Part shown: piece by piece, positions 10,868 to 23,074 of the stretch
Numbering within the stretch: the stretch's first letter is position 1
How the letters are laid out: every line of letters begins with the position of its first letter
NCBI GenBank assembly: GCA_028564705.1
Contig: JAPXFQ010000831.1
Span: 4,340,001-4,404,000 of the forward strand
Source of the DNA: Apricaphanius iberus
Taxonomy: Eukaryota; Chordata; Actinopteri; Cyprinodontiformes; Aphaniidae
Length of the DNA: 64,000 nucleotides
Reading direction: 5' to 3'
Position numbers and translations under genes: made by a program
The notes under the pieces: model-generated
The model's input: the letters and a program-made list of their open reading frames with translations, nothing else
What the model was told of the DNA's origin: nothing
Database searches by the model: none

Positions 10868-11549
10868 GAATAGTAGAACACATCAACCCAGTTCTTAAGC
10901 CCTTACACTGGCTCCCTGTAGCTCAAAGAATAGACTTTAAAATACTCCTACTAGTTTATAAATCACTTAACGGTTTAGCACCAAAGTATGTTGGAGATCT
11001 GCTGTCACTATGCCAACCCAGCAGACCACTCAGATCCTCCAACTCGAGCTTACTTAACATTCCTAGAATTAGAACTAAACAAGGAGAGGCAGCTTTCAGC
11101 TTCTATGCTCCACAAATCTGGAACAAACTTCCAGAAGAATGCAAAAATGCTGAATCGTTAGGCTCTTTTAAATCAAAGATTAAACCTCTACTATTCAGAG
11201 CTGCCTTTGAGCCCTAAATTGCGCTTTCTGATCACCATTTGATTTTCGTGGTTTAAGTTTTATTCTTATTTTTTTATTTCCTTTTTAACCTATTGTGTTT
11301 TATCTGTGTTTAATCTATATTGCATAAAACTGTGTTTTATCTGTTTTTAATCTATATTGCATATTTTTTTCCTTACATCATCTTTTCTTATTGATTGATT
11401 GTGTCTTTCTACCTATATGTTTCTGTTTTTCTCTAATCATGCTTCTGTAATTATGTATTTGGTATCATTATCACTGAATCATGTAAAGCACTTTGAAGCG
11501 CCTTGTGTTGAAAGTGTGCAATATAAATAAAATTGCCTTGCCTTGCCTT
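10868..11549 (+). mobile_element. L2-like LINE 3' end with tail
   Basis: Starts inside the C-terminal coding part: CACTGGCTCCCTGTAGCTCA encodes HWLPVAQ, followed by RIDFKILLLVYKSLNGLAPK-type sequence, a KQGEAAFSFYAPQIWNKLPE block and a stop at about 11215. The roughly 330-bp 3' UTR ends AAAGCACTTTGAAGCGCCTT, then AATATAAATAAAATTGCCTTG with a short CCTTG repeat, the usual tail of fish L2 elements. Only the last third of the element is present, consistent with 5' truncation during target-primed reverse transcription. The coding part is unusually well kept. Confidence 0.85.
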
Positions 11550-11552
11550 ATC

Positions 11553-11864
11553 TTCAGTGAAAATAAGATCGAGAAGTGACTGTATGGCCCTCACAGAGCC
11601 CTGATCCCAACATCATCAAGTGCGTTTGGGATTACATGAAGAGACAAGGATGTGAGAAGCACTACCTGTGGTTTGTCCTCCAAAATGTCTGGGACAGCCT
11701 TCGAGCCAGGTTCCTTCAAAAACTTTGTCCACGTGTACCAAGAAGGAATTATGTTTTGAAGTTAAATGGTAGTCACACCAAATATTAATTTGATTTAGAT
11801 TTCCCTTTTCTTCACTCACTACATTTTATTGATTTTCTCCCCTGCCTAAAACTTTTGCACAGTA
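11553..11864 (+). mobile_element. Tc1/mariner 3' fragment
   Basis: The frame 11576-11788 contains WPSQSPDPNIIKCVWDYMKR and ends LKLNGSHTKY, the C-terminus of Tc1 transposases, with the third catalytic residue position (normally E in 'NPIE') replaced by K in NIIKCVW. The downstream end GCCTAAAACTTTTGCACAGTA (about 11844-11864) resembles a Tc1 terminal repeat. The DNA-binding half and the first two catalytic aspartates are missing; the fragment starts where the L2 tail stops. Confidence 0.8.
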
Positions 11865-12730
11865 CCATGCTTAGTATAAAACAATTAATATATAAATAAA
11901 AGTGAATAAATAATTAATAAAAAAAGAACAGCACTCAAAAAGGAAAATATATTATCTATACATTACCAGATATTAGAGCTGCCAAACAATAATAAGCCAT
12001 ATCGCTATTGCAAGTACGCATGCTAGAATAGATAGGTTGTGTTTCTATTACCATCTCAGAAGAACGGTAGTGGGTGAGGACATAGGACGAGCAGTCTGTC
12101 AGGACTCCGAATCTGCGGCTTGCAGCCGATCCAGCTCACTGATCACTGCTGAGACATCCTACCTGGCTGCTGCTATACCGGCTTCTCCCTCCCCGACACT
12201 GCCGGCTTCTCCGACCTACCACACACCAATTTTGCCTACAGCTGCCCGATGGAAGCCCGCTCTAACCCACGTGTAGAAGCAGATAACTGCGCCAGTCTTG
12301 CCCCAGATCTCTGTTTACCACTCAGACCTCCTGCTTCTCTGTTGCCACCACTGGCTACCAGCCTTCTTACTCCCCTCACTGCAGCCTCACTGTGGTTTCT
12401 CTGTTCTTTGCTCACCGACTTCGCTGCTCCAAGCCGCGTGTGAAAGACGATAACAGCCCCGATCACAGCTCCATTCCTGTTGGCGACCCGAATAAAATCT
12501 ACTTTCCCTCACAGTTTTTCAATGTCCTAGATGCTGAAGCTGCAGCCAATACCAAGCCATTTTCCCCCTGCACCAGGCGAAGCTGTAGCCCGTATCAAAG
12601 TAGATTCTCACCGTCACCTTTTGGCTTCAGCTTTACCAAAAACACAACCCTCTCTAAACGCCATAAAACACTTTATAAACATCTTTTTAAAAAATATGGA
12701 GCTTATAAGCAAAAATAAATAAAACCTTCT
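11865..12730. other. AT-rich then C-rich unrecognised segment
   Basis: 12080-12600 is locally rich in C and codes, in several broken frames, for Pro/Ser/Ala/Thr-rich peptides (for example 12037-12276). No start, domain or splice pattern supports a gene. It precedes the dispersed repeat at 12731 and may be part of the same unknown element, although the second copy of that repeat lacks it. Confidence 0.35.
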
Positions 12731-13020
12731 CTAACAGCGTTTGTGGGCCCGGGATTGTTGCTCTATGGAACGTCAACAAGCAGCGTATAACCAGCCTTAA
12801 CTATGCCACTTTCTTCTTCTTTCGTCAGTAGTTTCTGTACTGTAGCTGAATACACTAGCGCATAGTTCTTTCTTATGCTTTGCGGACACAGTCAGCCATC
12901 TACGGTGAATACATGTTTTACGTTACTAAACTTTCCACCGTTCAAAATCATCATTTTTGCAGCTTTTGCTATCTATATGTATGTTTGCTTATGGCAGTTT
13001 GGGGTCCAAAACCCCAGAAT
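12731..13020 (+). repeat. dispersed repeat A, copy 1
   Basis: About 290 bp beginning CTAACAGCGTTTGTGGGCCC and ending GTTTGGGGTCCAAAACCCCA-GAAT. It matches 29934-30229 in the same orientation along its whole length, with scattered substitutions and a few small indels. On the minus strand both copies keep an alignable frame ending in GPTNAVR, with one stop in this copy. I do not recognise the family. Confidence 0.75.
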
Positions 13021-13885
13021 CCATGCAATACCAAAATTAATTAATTAAAAAATTAAATACAATTTAGCTGTGAATTAATCATGATTAATCACTATTACTT
13101 AACATAACAACAGCCTAAATATGTTAGAGCTAACCAAAATAAAGGAATAGAGGTAACATTTGGATATCACCAGTCGGTGTTAAACATTCAAAAATTCAAT
13201 GTAATATAAACTTAGTAATCAAATGAAAGAATTTCCCATTTTCCTGTAAGTAAACACTTTGGTGGATCCACATGCTCTTATTGTGAAGAGCATTACTCTT
13301 CACACAGCTCCTTCCGCTAATTAGTTAGCTTTAATTTAAGTCAGAAAACATCACTTTATCTGAATAATTTTGTATTTTAACGCAGGGATATCTCACTATG
13401 AAAAGTACTGAAGCTATACATGGAACCAACATGCATAAATCAACATAAATACAGTATCACCCGAATCGATGAAAACAATTAGGAAAAAATCCCTCTGACA
13501 GCTTATGAACGTAATCATATCAACTCAAAGCCATTAAGTCAACAATATTATAGTCAGCTGTCATTTATGCGAACACACTTGAGCTCTGTCATGGTGCTGC
13601 GGCAGCTAGCATGTCTGTGTACTCTGAACGAGGCTGTGTATATGCCAGGCTCGGAAAAAATCGATACCACAGGAACAGAATATCTAATTTAGTTAGTTTA
13701 GCATTGATTAATATCTAGATATCGATAACATTCAAAATATTTTTCAGCAACAACTAATTTAACGCATTACTATTTCTCTACCAGTAGTCATATTAAAGTA
13801 ACTTGTCTAAGCAATTGGGCATTACTATTTTTGTCATTTTCGTAAGGAGGAAAATGATCGCAATCTGTTGGGATTCCTTACATAG
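13021..13885. other. AT-rich, no recognised gene
   Basis: Contains a TTAATCATGATTAA palindrome near 13076 and words such as ATCGATACC and ATATCGATAA that are frequent in fish hAT-type repeats, but no ends could be defined. Confidence 0.35.
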
Positions 13886-13995
13886 AAAACTTTTAACTGA
13901 TTGGAATGTTGGTATAATTGTATTGAAATGACTTTTGTTGTAAAGTGCCTTGAGATGACATTTGTTGTGAATTGGTGCTAGATAAATAAAATACC
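13886..13995 (+). repeat. LINE 3' tail
   Basis: TGTAAAGTGCCTTGAGATGA, then GTGAATTGGTGCTAGATAAA and TAAAATAC form the conserved 3' terminus of a common fish LINE; the usual version reads GGCGCTATATAAATAAA. Only about 100 bp is present, so this is an extreme 5' truncation. It could be the same family as the antisense UTR at 1-440. Confidence 0.65.
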
Positions 13996-14039
13996 TTGAC
14001 CTAATATCATATCGACATAAAACCGGCACTGCATCCTGT

Positions 14040-14362
14040 CACAGTTCTTTACTCTGCCCCCTGCTTTAACTCTCCAGTAGTATGTGCCCAAGACAGCCTG
14101 TTGCTGGTGTCAGCACAAGGTTAAAAAGCAAGTATATTTCCAGCCTTAAAGTTAAAATGTACTTCCAGTAAAGTGAATATTGTCAAAAACAGTTATAGTT
14201 TTTATGTTGAGGCGGTAGGAAGTGTTACATGCAGCTTCTGAAAGTAACTAATAAAGTAGCTTGTAATCTAACTAATTTACTTTTAAAATAATCAGTACAA
14301 TAACCAAGTTATTTTTGAAGGAGCAATCAATAGTCAGTCAGATTACTATTTAACAGTAACTG
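14040..14362 (+). repeat. dispersed repeat B, copy 1
   Basis: Matches the reverse complement of 60588-60935. Shared blocks include ACTCTGCCCCCTGCTTTAAC, CTCTCCAGTAGTA, GTTAAAATGTACTTCCA, GGAAGTGTTAC and then a run of AGTAACT/AAGTTACTT words. The AGTAACT-rich part is a known style of fish DNA-transposon-derived repeat, but I cannot assign a superfamily. Confidence 0.7.

Positions 14363-14411
<49 letters not shown>
14363..14411. repeat. (TA)n(TG)n microsatellite
   Basis: About 7 TA units followed by about 17 TG units, directly at the end of repeat B copy 1. Confidence 0.95.
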
Positions 14412-14413
<2 letters not shown>

Positions 14414-15125
14414 AAGTCAATTGAAAACATTACATGAGTACATTTGTGCAGCTTATATCTAGAATTAAATATAGTTAAGGGCACTGATGCCAAATATCCA
14501 AATTCATTTGTATTGATTCATTTTCTTGCACACATAAATGACCATACACAACTTTTTGTGGCCTGACAGGACAGTATTTAGTGCTGAACTTCTCATTTGG
14601 GTCTGTGCTGGTTTATTCTAATCCAGAGACGCTGGCTCAGTAGACTGGAATCCTTCAAGGCACCAGGGACATCTGATTCCTAAGCACTGAACTAAATGCT
14701 CCTGCATTATTCATGTCTATATCACTTTATTGCTTTGCAAGGTTTTCACTCAAAGTTTTTGCCGCACCATTAACTGTAGCTACCCTGTATGTTAACTGGC
14801 AAATCTTCTCCAAACTGCTTTTCTCTCTTTCTTCTGTTCTCCATTTCTTTCACTGATTCTCTCTTCTCTGATGGCAGTGTACAGTATTCTCTGAATAAGT
14901 GGCTCCCAAAGGTTTCTCTCTCACATAAAGGACACTTTATGTCTCAGTTGCTAAGTTACATATCAAAAGTTAGCATCTATGCATAATATGCAAATTAAAT
15001 GAGGAATATATGAATAATAAAATATATAAATTGGCTTTTACACAAATATGGACGTTGAGCTCATATTTATTTCTCTTATTACTATTTTTCTAGAATGTAA
15101 ATATTGAAAGTATACATTTTAACAT
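14412..15125. other. no recognised feature
   Basis: Pyrimidine-rich patch at 14800-14880; otherwise AT-rich DNA without recognisable motifs. Confidence 0.45.
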
Positions 15126-15690
15126 GCAAACATTTTCATACCCCTTGAACTTTTTGTTCAATTAAAAACACAGACTTTGATGTATTTTATTGAAATTTTA
15201 TGAAACACACTAACAAAAACAACTGTTTTTTTTACTGTTTTTGCAAGATAGTAATCTGAAAGGGGCAAAATACGTTTCTATTCAGTCCTTATAACTCCGA
15301 TACTCTTGAATAAAATATTGCACAACTAAATGCATTAAAAGTGAGCAAAGTACTAAGCAGAATCAACCTGTGTGTAATAATTCTCAGCCACTGATCTGCT
15401 GCATTAATGTAAGAAGCAGCAAAGAGGCTTCTGGTAACCCTGGAGGAGATGTAGGGTCCACAACTCAGGTAGGAGAATCTATCCACATAGTTACCCCCAT
15501 AAATATGCAAGACTTAAAGGACAAAGCAGCTTGTTCAGAGAAAGCCAAAAGTCTAATTTGTAGTTGACCTCTAAACATGTAAAGGACACAGGTGACCTGA
15601 AGGTGTTCTGGTGAGATGGGACTGAAAATTTACATTTGACTACATGCATTGCACAATGTGCGGGGAAAATTTTAACACCGCACAGCTATG
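15126..15690 (+). mobile_element. Tc1-like element, 5' part remnant
   Basis: The start (CATTTTCATACCCCTTGAAC, then TTTTATTGAAATTTTATG) matches the 5' end of a fish Tc1-like family whose other decayed copy is at 23075-24630. From about 15385 come non-contiguous pieces of the transposase coding part, such as GCTGCATTAATGTAAGAAGC and, near 15598, CTGAAGGTGTTCTGGTGAGA, corresponding to the 'VLWSDET' region with the usual downstream 'ACATGCAAAACGCTATGTG' block in damaged form. Large internal deletions and no intact frame. The rest of the transposase and the right end are absent. Confidence 0.65.
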
Positions 15691-18600
15691 GGGCATTTTT
15701 CCTGCCATGTACCATGATAATACGATTACAATTTGGGAAAGGATTATTTTCTCTTCTCTCCCAAAACCTGTAATGCTTGTGCTCAAAACTTCTGCTCTCT
15801 TTCAAATATTCTCTTTCAAATGTGTTCCTTGCTATCTGTAGCTTAGCTTTAATTCTGGCACAGTTATCAAGCTCAAAATATATTCTACGGTGGACAAAAG
15901 TCAGTTATACTTTCTGGACATGCTTATATCTATCTTAGTTGGCATTAGTAGCTACAGCACCTTCTACCTGCAGCCTTTGCAATACATATGTTAGCAAGCC
16001 TAAAATACCTTTATTATAGTGTATAAGCCCTTCCAAAAGTGTAATATATGATTGTACTGATTGCCGATCGCGCTTCAACTGAGTCGTCCTTAGTCAGAAG
16101 GAATGGTTCTCGATAGTGATGTCGGCTAGTTTAAATAAATTTAATGAAGGAGGTGGCAGATGGCATACTCAGAATGAACAGCATCGGTAGAGATATGATT
16201 GAATTATACTTAAATGTATGTTAAAAGGGTGTGTGTGGTTATCTGTAAATAGAAAGAAAAAATATGTGTATTAATCACTATTTATAACATTATACTGCTT
16301 ATACAATACTGTGGGTTTAAGCGTAATGTTATGCAATATGCAGTATAACGAAATTATCACTAGAGGGCACCCCAAGACCATAAAGGAATTTTCTGCCCAT
16401 ATATCTGAAAACGGGACATCTACACATTTCAGGCAGAAAACACAAAAATAGCAAATAGTTGTATCCACCCACAACTATAATTCTAAACAATAAGTTATAG
16501 ATGAAATGAAACATGGGCCGAACTAAGGCTGCATGTAGTAGCCCAAAAGCTGCATCTTAGCAACAGCAATGGGACTAGCTTCTCACTACGCAAATAACAC
16601 AGATAAAGTTAAACAAACATCACTCTTCTGTTTGAAATACTTACCTGGTAAGCATGCACACAGTATTAATTCACACAGGAATGCAGGTAAATATGTTACA
16701 CCTCCGACACACCTCTCAGCTGGGCAAACCGCAGTGAACACGTTGCCAACCGGAAGTAATATACTGATGTGAATCATAGGTAACATAGTCTAAAACAAGG
16801 TGCAGTATCACAATGGACTTTTAACAAAGTATAAACCTGATACAAACATAAGGAAACACACCTAACTTACCATCATTCCTGGGGTTGATGCAGAGATAGA
16901 AGGCCTCTGCAAAGCAGCCCAACAACTGCTGGTGTCTTGCAGGAAAAATGAAAACTTCTTTCTACCTGGATATTTAGCTGTTAGCATGTCATGACAGTCA
17001 TGAGACTTTTTTACAGCAACAGACTTCAATATGAGGTCTTTACAGATTAGCTGCAAGACTGACTGCTACTGGAAATTCTTCCTGCCCACTGTATAACCAT
17101 ACACAATTATTTGAATATACTTAGATATTATGAGTTAAAACATTTAATTTTCATTTAGGATAAATATTTTTTAAACCTAATTGAATTGAACTGTACAAAT
17201 GATATTCTTCTCTTAGCATTTCCCTATAACGCACCATGATGTGTGACTTCGACATAAAATACAAATAAATGGCGCTGACATTTGTGGTTGTAACAGATTT
17301 TTTTTAACTGAAGTTCAAAGGGATACAGTATGAAGGTATTAAATGGGACAAGATGACAAACCACAGTATTTTGTAAACTCGGGTGTATTCAAAATCAAAG
17401 ATTCTGTATTGCATGTTTTAGGTAGCTGCAGATAGAAGTTATAATCTCCATACCTTGTTCACTTTATCTTTTAGATCCATACATTCCTTAGTGAAAGGTA
17501 ACATGTGGGCACAGATCAGACAAGTAGGATTAAAAATCAAATAATAAAAGTGTTTTTATTAGCTGCAGAGATTGTCCTTTTAGCATGAGGGCCCTTGGCT
17601 GATTGAATTGCTTTTGGAGTGAGCCTCAAGTGGCAACTCAAGGAAACTACAGTCTTTGCTATTTGGGCACTGGGGTTGTTATTTGACCCAGATGCTGGTG
17701 CTGGATTTGATTACATCTTGATAAATCTGTTTAGGGTAAGGACCTGAGAGTTACCTGCTTTGATGGTTGAAGTCTCAGTATGATCATTATGATACACGTT
17801 TAGATTTAAAAGATTGGAGCCTGATTTCCATCAGGCCCACTCAGGATGGAGCCTACTTTTACCCTGGCACAAACTAGCAGAGAACTACCTGCTAGCATGA
17901 AGATGACCGGATAAATATAGACCTCACTCAGGAATGTTGAATGCTCTTTAGTGTTTTTCCCATTGGAGTCTTGCAGTGGAAGACAATTTCACAAATAAGG
18001 AAATCTAGCTAATCTCTCTTCTGTGTCCACTTGGTGTAAAGCAATAAGTGTGGAGATTTTCCAGCCCTAGCAACAGATAAACATCCTGGGAAGCAGAGGA
18101 ACAGCAGTGCTAATTCAATAGCAAGACTGGTGCTGTGGAACAGTGCTGACAATAATATTGTATGACACAACATTTTGATCTGAACTGCTTTAACACAAGA
18201 TGCTTTTAGCCAAACATAGAAAAAAAATGTGTCTGTGCTAATTAACTATATGAGTCAGACAAGGACCACACCTCCAAACCTTCTAAGCTGCATAACGCCA
18301 AGCTGCACATACTAGGCTTCATTAACATCTTCAGGCAGTGTCCAGCATCATTGTGTTGTTGCAGTCTGACACTTTTGGTGGCAGTTCTCATTGAATGGAG
18401 CTGTACAAATAGTTGGTAACCAATTTGTTATACAAACCAATCAGTTTCATTTATTTTTGTCATATTTAGGATAGGAAAAACCCTTAATTGAACACTTCGG
18501 TTAATTGTTTCAGGATAAACATAGGACAGCCTAATAATCATTGTTATCGAGCACCTAATTTTCTTGTTTAAATCTTTTTACCAAAACTACAATCAAACTT

Positions 18601-18899
18601 TTAAAGTGCTCCCGTTCTGAATATCATTTGTATGGAGATCAAGGGTGTGGCAGTTACAGTGTTCTGCTGAATATAGATGGGACTGGATAATTTTAATAGT
18701 GACAGAGATCTACTGATCGGATGATCGTCAGGGATCTAGTGATCCTTTAGTGCCCCTGAGTGCCTCTGATTAGTGAGATTTGTGCTTAAAGTCGGACTGT
18801 GGTTCCCAAAATCTAAGCTATTGGGAAGAGTTTAGCCCAACCCACTGTTTTTTCAGCTGAAAGGTTGCTTTCAGTACTCACCCAGATTGTTTTATAGAA
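15691..18899. other. about 3.2 kb without recognised gene
   Basis: No long open frame or transposon end. A 63-bp stretch near 18333-18395 is similar to 21745-21807 (see findings). Frames at 16271-16772 overlap on both strands and have no domain. Confidence 0.45.
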
Positions 18900-18902
18900 A
18901 GA

Positions 18903-19400
18903 AGTAGTAAGAATAATAATGATGAATTTTATTTATAAAGTGCTTTTCTTAGAACTCAGACCCTGTACATAATTTAAGCTAAAATCAAAACAAATGAAAC
19001 AAACAGGCAAGATAAAAACACAACAAAAGGTTAGACATTAAAAGCGGTCTTAAAAAGGTGAGTCTGGAGCGCACTTTTGAAAGTGGAGAGATCAGAACAG
19101 TTGCGATAGGTAGTGGGAGAGAGGTTTGATGATAATGACATCAGCGTTATTACAATTTTATTTGAGAAAGTAGAGTTCCATCCAGCGTTTGATCTCAGTG
19201 AAACAGCGGATAAGGGTTGAGAGAAAACGGGGTTGATAGATTTTGTGATGTACAGTTGAATGTCATCAGCGTAACTTTGGAATTGACGGCTGTGATGTCG
19301 AATTATGTTTCCAAAGGGGACGAGGATGAACAAAAATTAATGAATGAACAAAAGAGGACCAACCACAGAACCTTGGGGGACAGCTTGTGACAGTGGGTGT
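18903..19400 (-). mobile_element. L2-like LINE 3' fragment with internal deletion
   Basis: On the minus strand the frame 19333-19031 contains FQSYADDIQLYI (YADD codons at 19262-19273), then jumps after about 60 residues to TFKSALQTHLFKTAFNV, the C-terminal end of fish L2 proteins. The LN..KTE block and the LHWLPV region in between are missing, so an internal deletion of several hundred codons is inferred. Upstream, GGGGACAGCTTG near 19375 is a degraded CGVPQG block. The 3' end lies at 18903-18945, where the minus strand reads AAAGCACTTTATAAATAAAA followed by an ATT-rich tail. Confidence 0.8.
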
Positions 19401-20120
19401 CACAATATGTCTGAAAAAGAGAGGAGGTGTCACCGATAACATGGCCAAAGCTTGGAGGAAAAAACAAGAACAATTTTTGTAGGAATTCAACACAAATTTC
19501 TGCAAGGTATCGTAGCCTAAATTTTAATCAGTTTACATTTTCCCAACAAATCTGGCAGGCGGATCAGTCTTGAAGTCCTCTGGTTGATCAAAGCTAAACT
19601 GAGTTCTTGTTTGTTCCCTGAAGAGTAGCAGAACTCTCACACCTCGACAGTCTGAATTTCAGTGGGAGGAGTCTTCAGGAGGAGCTTTTCAACCAATGAG
19701 AAGTGCTCTTGGGCTGATTTGGGAGATACATTATATTAGACTTTTTGTTTCTATCTATTTTTTTTTATGTAATCATATAATTAAAACAAAAAGATAGTCA
19801 CACCTAAAAATTCACACATTATCCATTTTTTAAAATAATTAAAGTATTTATTGACTTCAACCGGTGCATTGTAATACAATCGAATCGATATATAATTTTA
19901 TATTGAATAAGTTTACCTTTGGCTTCCCTCAAAAACATTCCTATACTTGCTATTATACTTTTTCATTCTTCCTCCCCCATAGTATTTCATAAATCTTTCT
20001 CCAATGTAATTTTCAAATTACTACCTGTCTTATCAGGTCGCCTTTTAACAAATTTATAGAAATTAGAGGCTCTATAGCATTCCCTGGATTTACTGAAAAA
20101 ATCTATAATGTGGTTTGTCT
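19401..20120. other. no recognised gene
   Basis: AT-rich sequence between the L2 fragment and the hAT element. Nothing recognisable. Confidence 0.45.
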
Positions 20121-20128
20121 GTTCTATG

Positions 20129-21307
20129 CAGGGTTATAATAGTTTGAAAATTTTCATTAGTTTTAGTTTTTATTTAGTTTTGACTTAAGATTTCAAATTT
20201 TATTAAGTTTTAGTTAGTTTTTTACCATTTGTTAGGTAGTTTAGTTTAGTTTTAGTTTTTTGAAAATGCTTAGTTTCAATATAGTTTTTATTAATTTCAG
20301 TTTTAGTTTTAGTCTTTTCGTTAAACGAGTTGTGTATGGGGCAAGACAAAAAAAAAAGAAATTAAAAATGTATGAAAAAATCTCAGAAAATTATTATGCT
20401 TTTAAAAAAATGTATTTACATGGGCCCGATTAACAGCCATACAAATAAGGCAAGTATAAAAGATAAATGGTAGAGTAATTTTCAAAGTTCTTTAAACACA
20501 ATAACAGCACCTGTGCATTAAAAAGCCAAAAGATTAATGCAGGTTCTACAGTTCTATAAAAACACTGAGTGGCGACACAAGAAAACCAAAGCCAAGCTAT
20601 CTTAAGTACTATGAGGCTTTTGATCATTTTGCACATTTGTGCTTTCTCTAAACCTTTGCTTATGTGACACTAGGCTGACCGCAGTAACACAGACGACTTT
20701 ACTGACATGTTGGGATAATGCTGTACAGCTAGTAAAGACCATCAACAACCAGAAACTAGAGAGGGATTATTTTCCACCAATACAGCGGATACACACACAA
20801 CCTACACAAGCTATACAACTCCAGTGTAACACCGGCCCCATTGTTTTTGCTTGCAGTCGCAGTGTTAGCTTATTTGTTAGCTGCCGTAGCTCACCTGTTA
20901 TGAAGTTTTTGCTACAGAATGTTTAATCATCGTTTAAATCGCTTCTTCTGACAGCTTGCAATCCAAAGACATCTTTTATTTCCTTGAAACAGAGCGAGTC
21001 GATTGGATTGTACGTTCTGTTGTTTTTATCATTGGATTTGTGCAACCAAAAAGGCACAACAAAGATGATTGAATCTGTTTCTGGTGACAGCACGAAGGCA
21101 GGGAGCGACATAGAAATAATTCTTCTAGATATTATGAGACACATTATGAAATGAAAACTAAGCATATTTAGTTTGTTTTGTGAGCGCTCCTTACAATTTC
21201 AGTTTGTTTTCGTTTTGTTTCAAATTCTCATTTTTATTTTTATTTCAGTTAACAGTTACTTCTAGCTTTCGTTATTTCGTTCATTTTCTTTAACGATAAT
21301 AACACTG
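20129..21307. mobile_element. hAT-superfamily non-autonomous element
   Basis: A perfect 8-bp duplication, GTTCTATG, flanks the element (20121-20128 and 21308-21315). The left end is CAGGGTTATAATAG and the right end, reverse-complemented, is CAGTGTTATTATCGTTAA, giving imperfect terminal inverted repeats. Subterminal TTTAGTTTTAGTTTTT and TTTTTATTTTTATTTCAGTT tracts are typical of a fish hAT family. No BED finger or hAT transposase is visible in the 1179 bp; the 95-codon frame at 20639-20926 has no domain. It was moved by a transposase supplied elsewhere. Confidence 0.85.
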
Positions 21308-21315
21308 GTTCTATG

Positions 21316-23074
21316 TGTATATTAGTTGTGATACAGCTCCGCATTTTTTAGATATTTCCAAAAATGTCCTAAAAGCCCGTCTTACCACATAATTTTTTCT
21401 TATCAGTTGATTATATGACATCTTCAAATAGATCTCCCACCTGGCAAATCCCAAGTGTGCCATACTTTTCAATACACACATAATTTTTTTATGTTTTGAC
21501 TGATGATTGAATAACTGAAGCTTCTAAATGAGCAAAGTAAAATCATGTCAAATTTTGACAGACATTTAGACAAAACTCTCATTTATTTCAACATAACACT
21601 GGTACAGTTCATGAAAACATTTTGAAAATAATTTTTTGTATAGGTGGTTACTTTGGTTCAACCTAAGTAATAACACCGATGAGCACATTTTAAAGGGAGC
21701 CACAGAAAAACTGAATTCAGTCCAGCTGAGTTTCGACACACTGAGGCACTGTCCTGTCCGAATTGTGGTGTTCTTGCAGTCTGACACATTTGGTGCCAGT
21801 TCAGTTTTGGTGAAGCACTCTGTGTGCAGCTTAAGTTCTTCAGCCATTTGCCTTCATTTGGATCTGAGACCTGACAAGAAAAGAAGAGCGATCCCACTGG
21901 GAGTGTTTCTGAGTCTTCTGAGTTGTGTAAGAAATCGCTGAACATAGCTGGCAACCTAATTGGACCCTTAGCAGACTGTGGAACCGCCGTCCACATTGTG
22001 TTTCAGATTAACCGCTGACACCGTATGACAGCAGGGCCTTTAAAATGTCAAAGCAAAAAAAAACCTACACAATGCTTGGGCCACCTTCTGAGAAGCACAG
22101 CATGTGAACTGTAACAATTACCACAGATAAATTTAATGAACAAGAATCCCTCTTTTTAAGCAGAGCTACATCAGAAGCTGCTCACTGTCTCTGCTGGGTG
22201 TGAAGGCCACAGCTCACATCGCGTGCGTCAAGGCGTCTGTGGTCTTTGTGTTCAACAATAGATGGTGAGAAAATAGAAAGGACAGCTTTTCTAAAATGTC
22301 AGACGGTTGGGGTCCTGGCAGAAATATCTCACTTCTCCCTCTCTCTTTCTATCTTGATCGATAAAGCTGCCTTTGACAATGCTCCATGTTGTCACCATGA
22401 CATTTGGTCACCCTTCCTTTTTGCCTCACCTGCCTCACAGCTGAATAGGAATATAACAATGGGATTTAATACAGGATCAATAGCCGCACTTCAATGATAT
22501 ATTCACTCGAATAATGAATACTGATGGATGAAAACAAATAACTGCACGGGGAATTTGTATTCCAGACAGAGTATATATAATAGTCATGCCTATGATGTTT
22601 CATTATGGCTTTTCCGCCTGTGTGTGTGTTTTCTCTTCATTCATACAATCAAGAAAAAGAATAAAGTCATGATTTAATCAAGCCTATGGCAGTAAAAACA
22701 GCCCTGCTGCTTAGGTATTTATGAAGAGTGCTGTATACACCATTTCTCCTATGTGATCTCATGCCCATGGATATTATGTCTTTCTCTGCATTTCATTCAG
22801 CAGCTAAAGACTTTTAGTGCAATATGTACATATAATAAATACCAAGAATTGATCTTTACCACATGTCTGTCTCTGGATATTGAGTTACATTTCTGCAGTA
22901 AAAACTGTTGATGTTTATACAGCATGCATGGATTTTTGATGGGAATGTACATGTGTGGGTAATCTTTATTTCTGTACAGTCTGCGTGCATGATTTGTTTA
23001 CTGTACATGTTGAGTGCACGGCATCGGCATGTTTACACAATGTGCATGTGCTGGCATGCCAGTGTATACAATGA
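21316..23074. other. no supported gene
   Basis: Overlapping frames on both strands at 21566-21996 (up to 112 codons) have no recognisable domain and no splice context. 22130-22480 is less AT-rich and reads like single-copy DNA. Confidence 0.45.

Noticed and set aside
12037..12718. Pro/Ser-rich frames as a host exon cluster
   Set aside because: Several short frames in different phases, no initiation or splicing pattern, close to dispersed repeat A.
21566..21996. Overlapping frames of 93-112 codons on both strands
   Set aside because: No domain, no splice context, mutually antisense; chance frames in a GC-richer patch.
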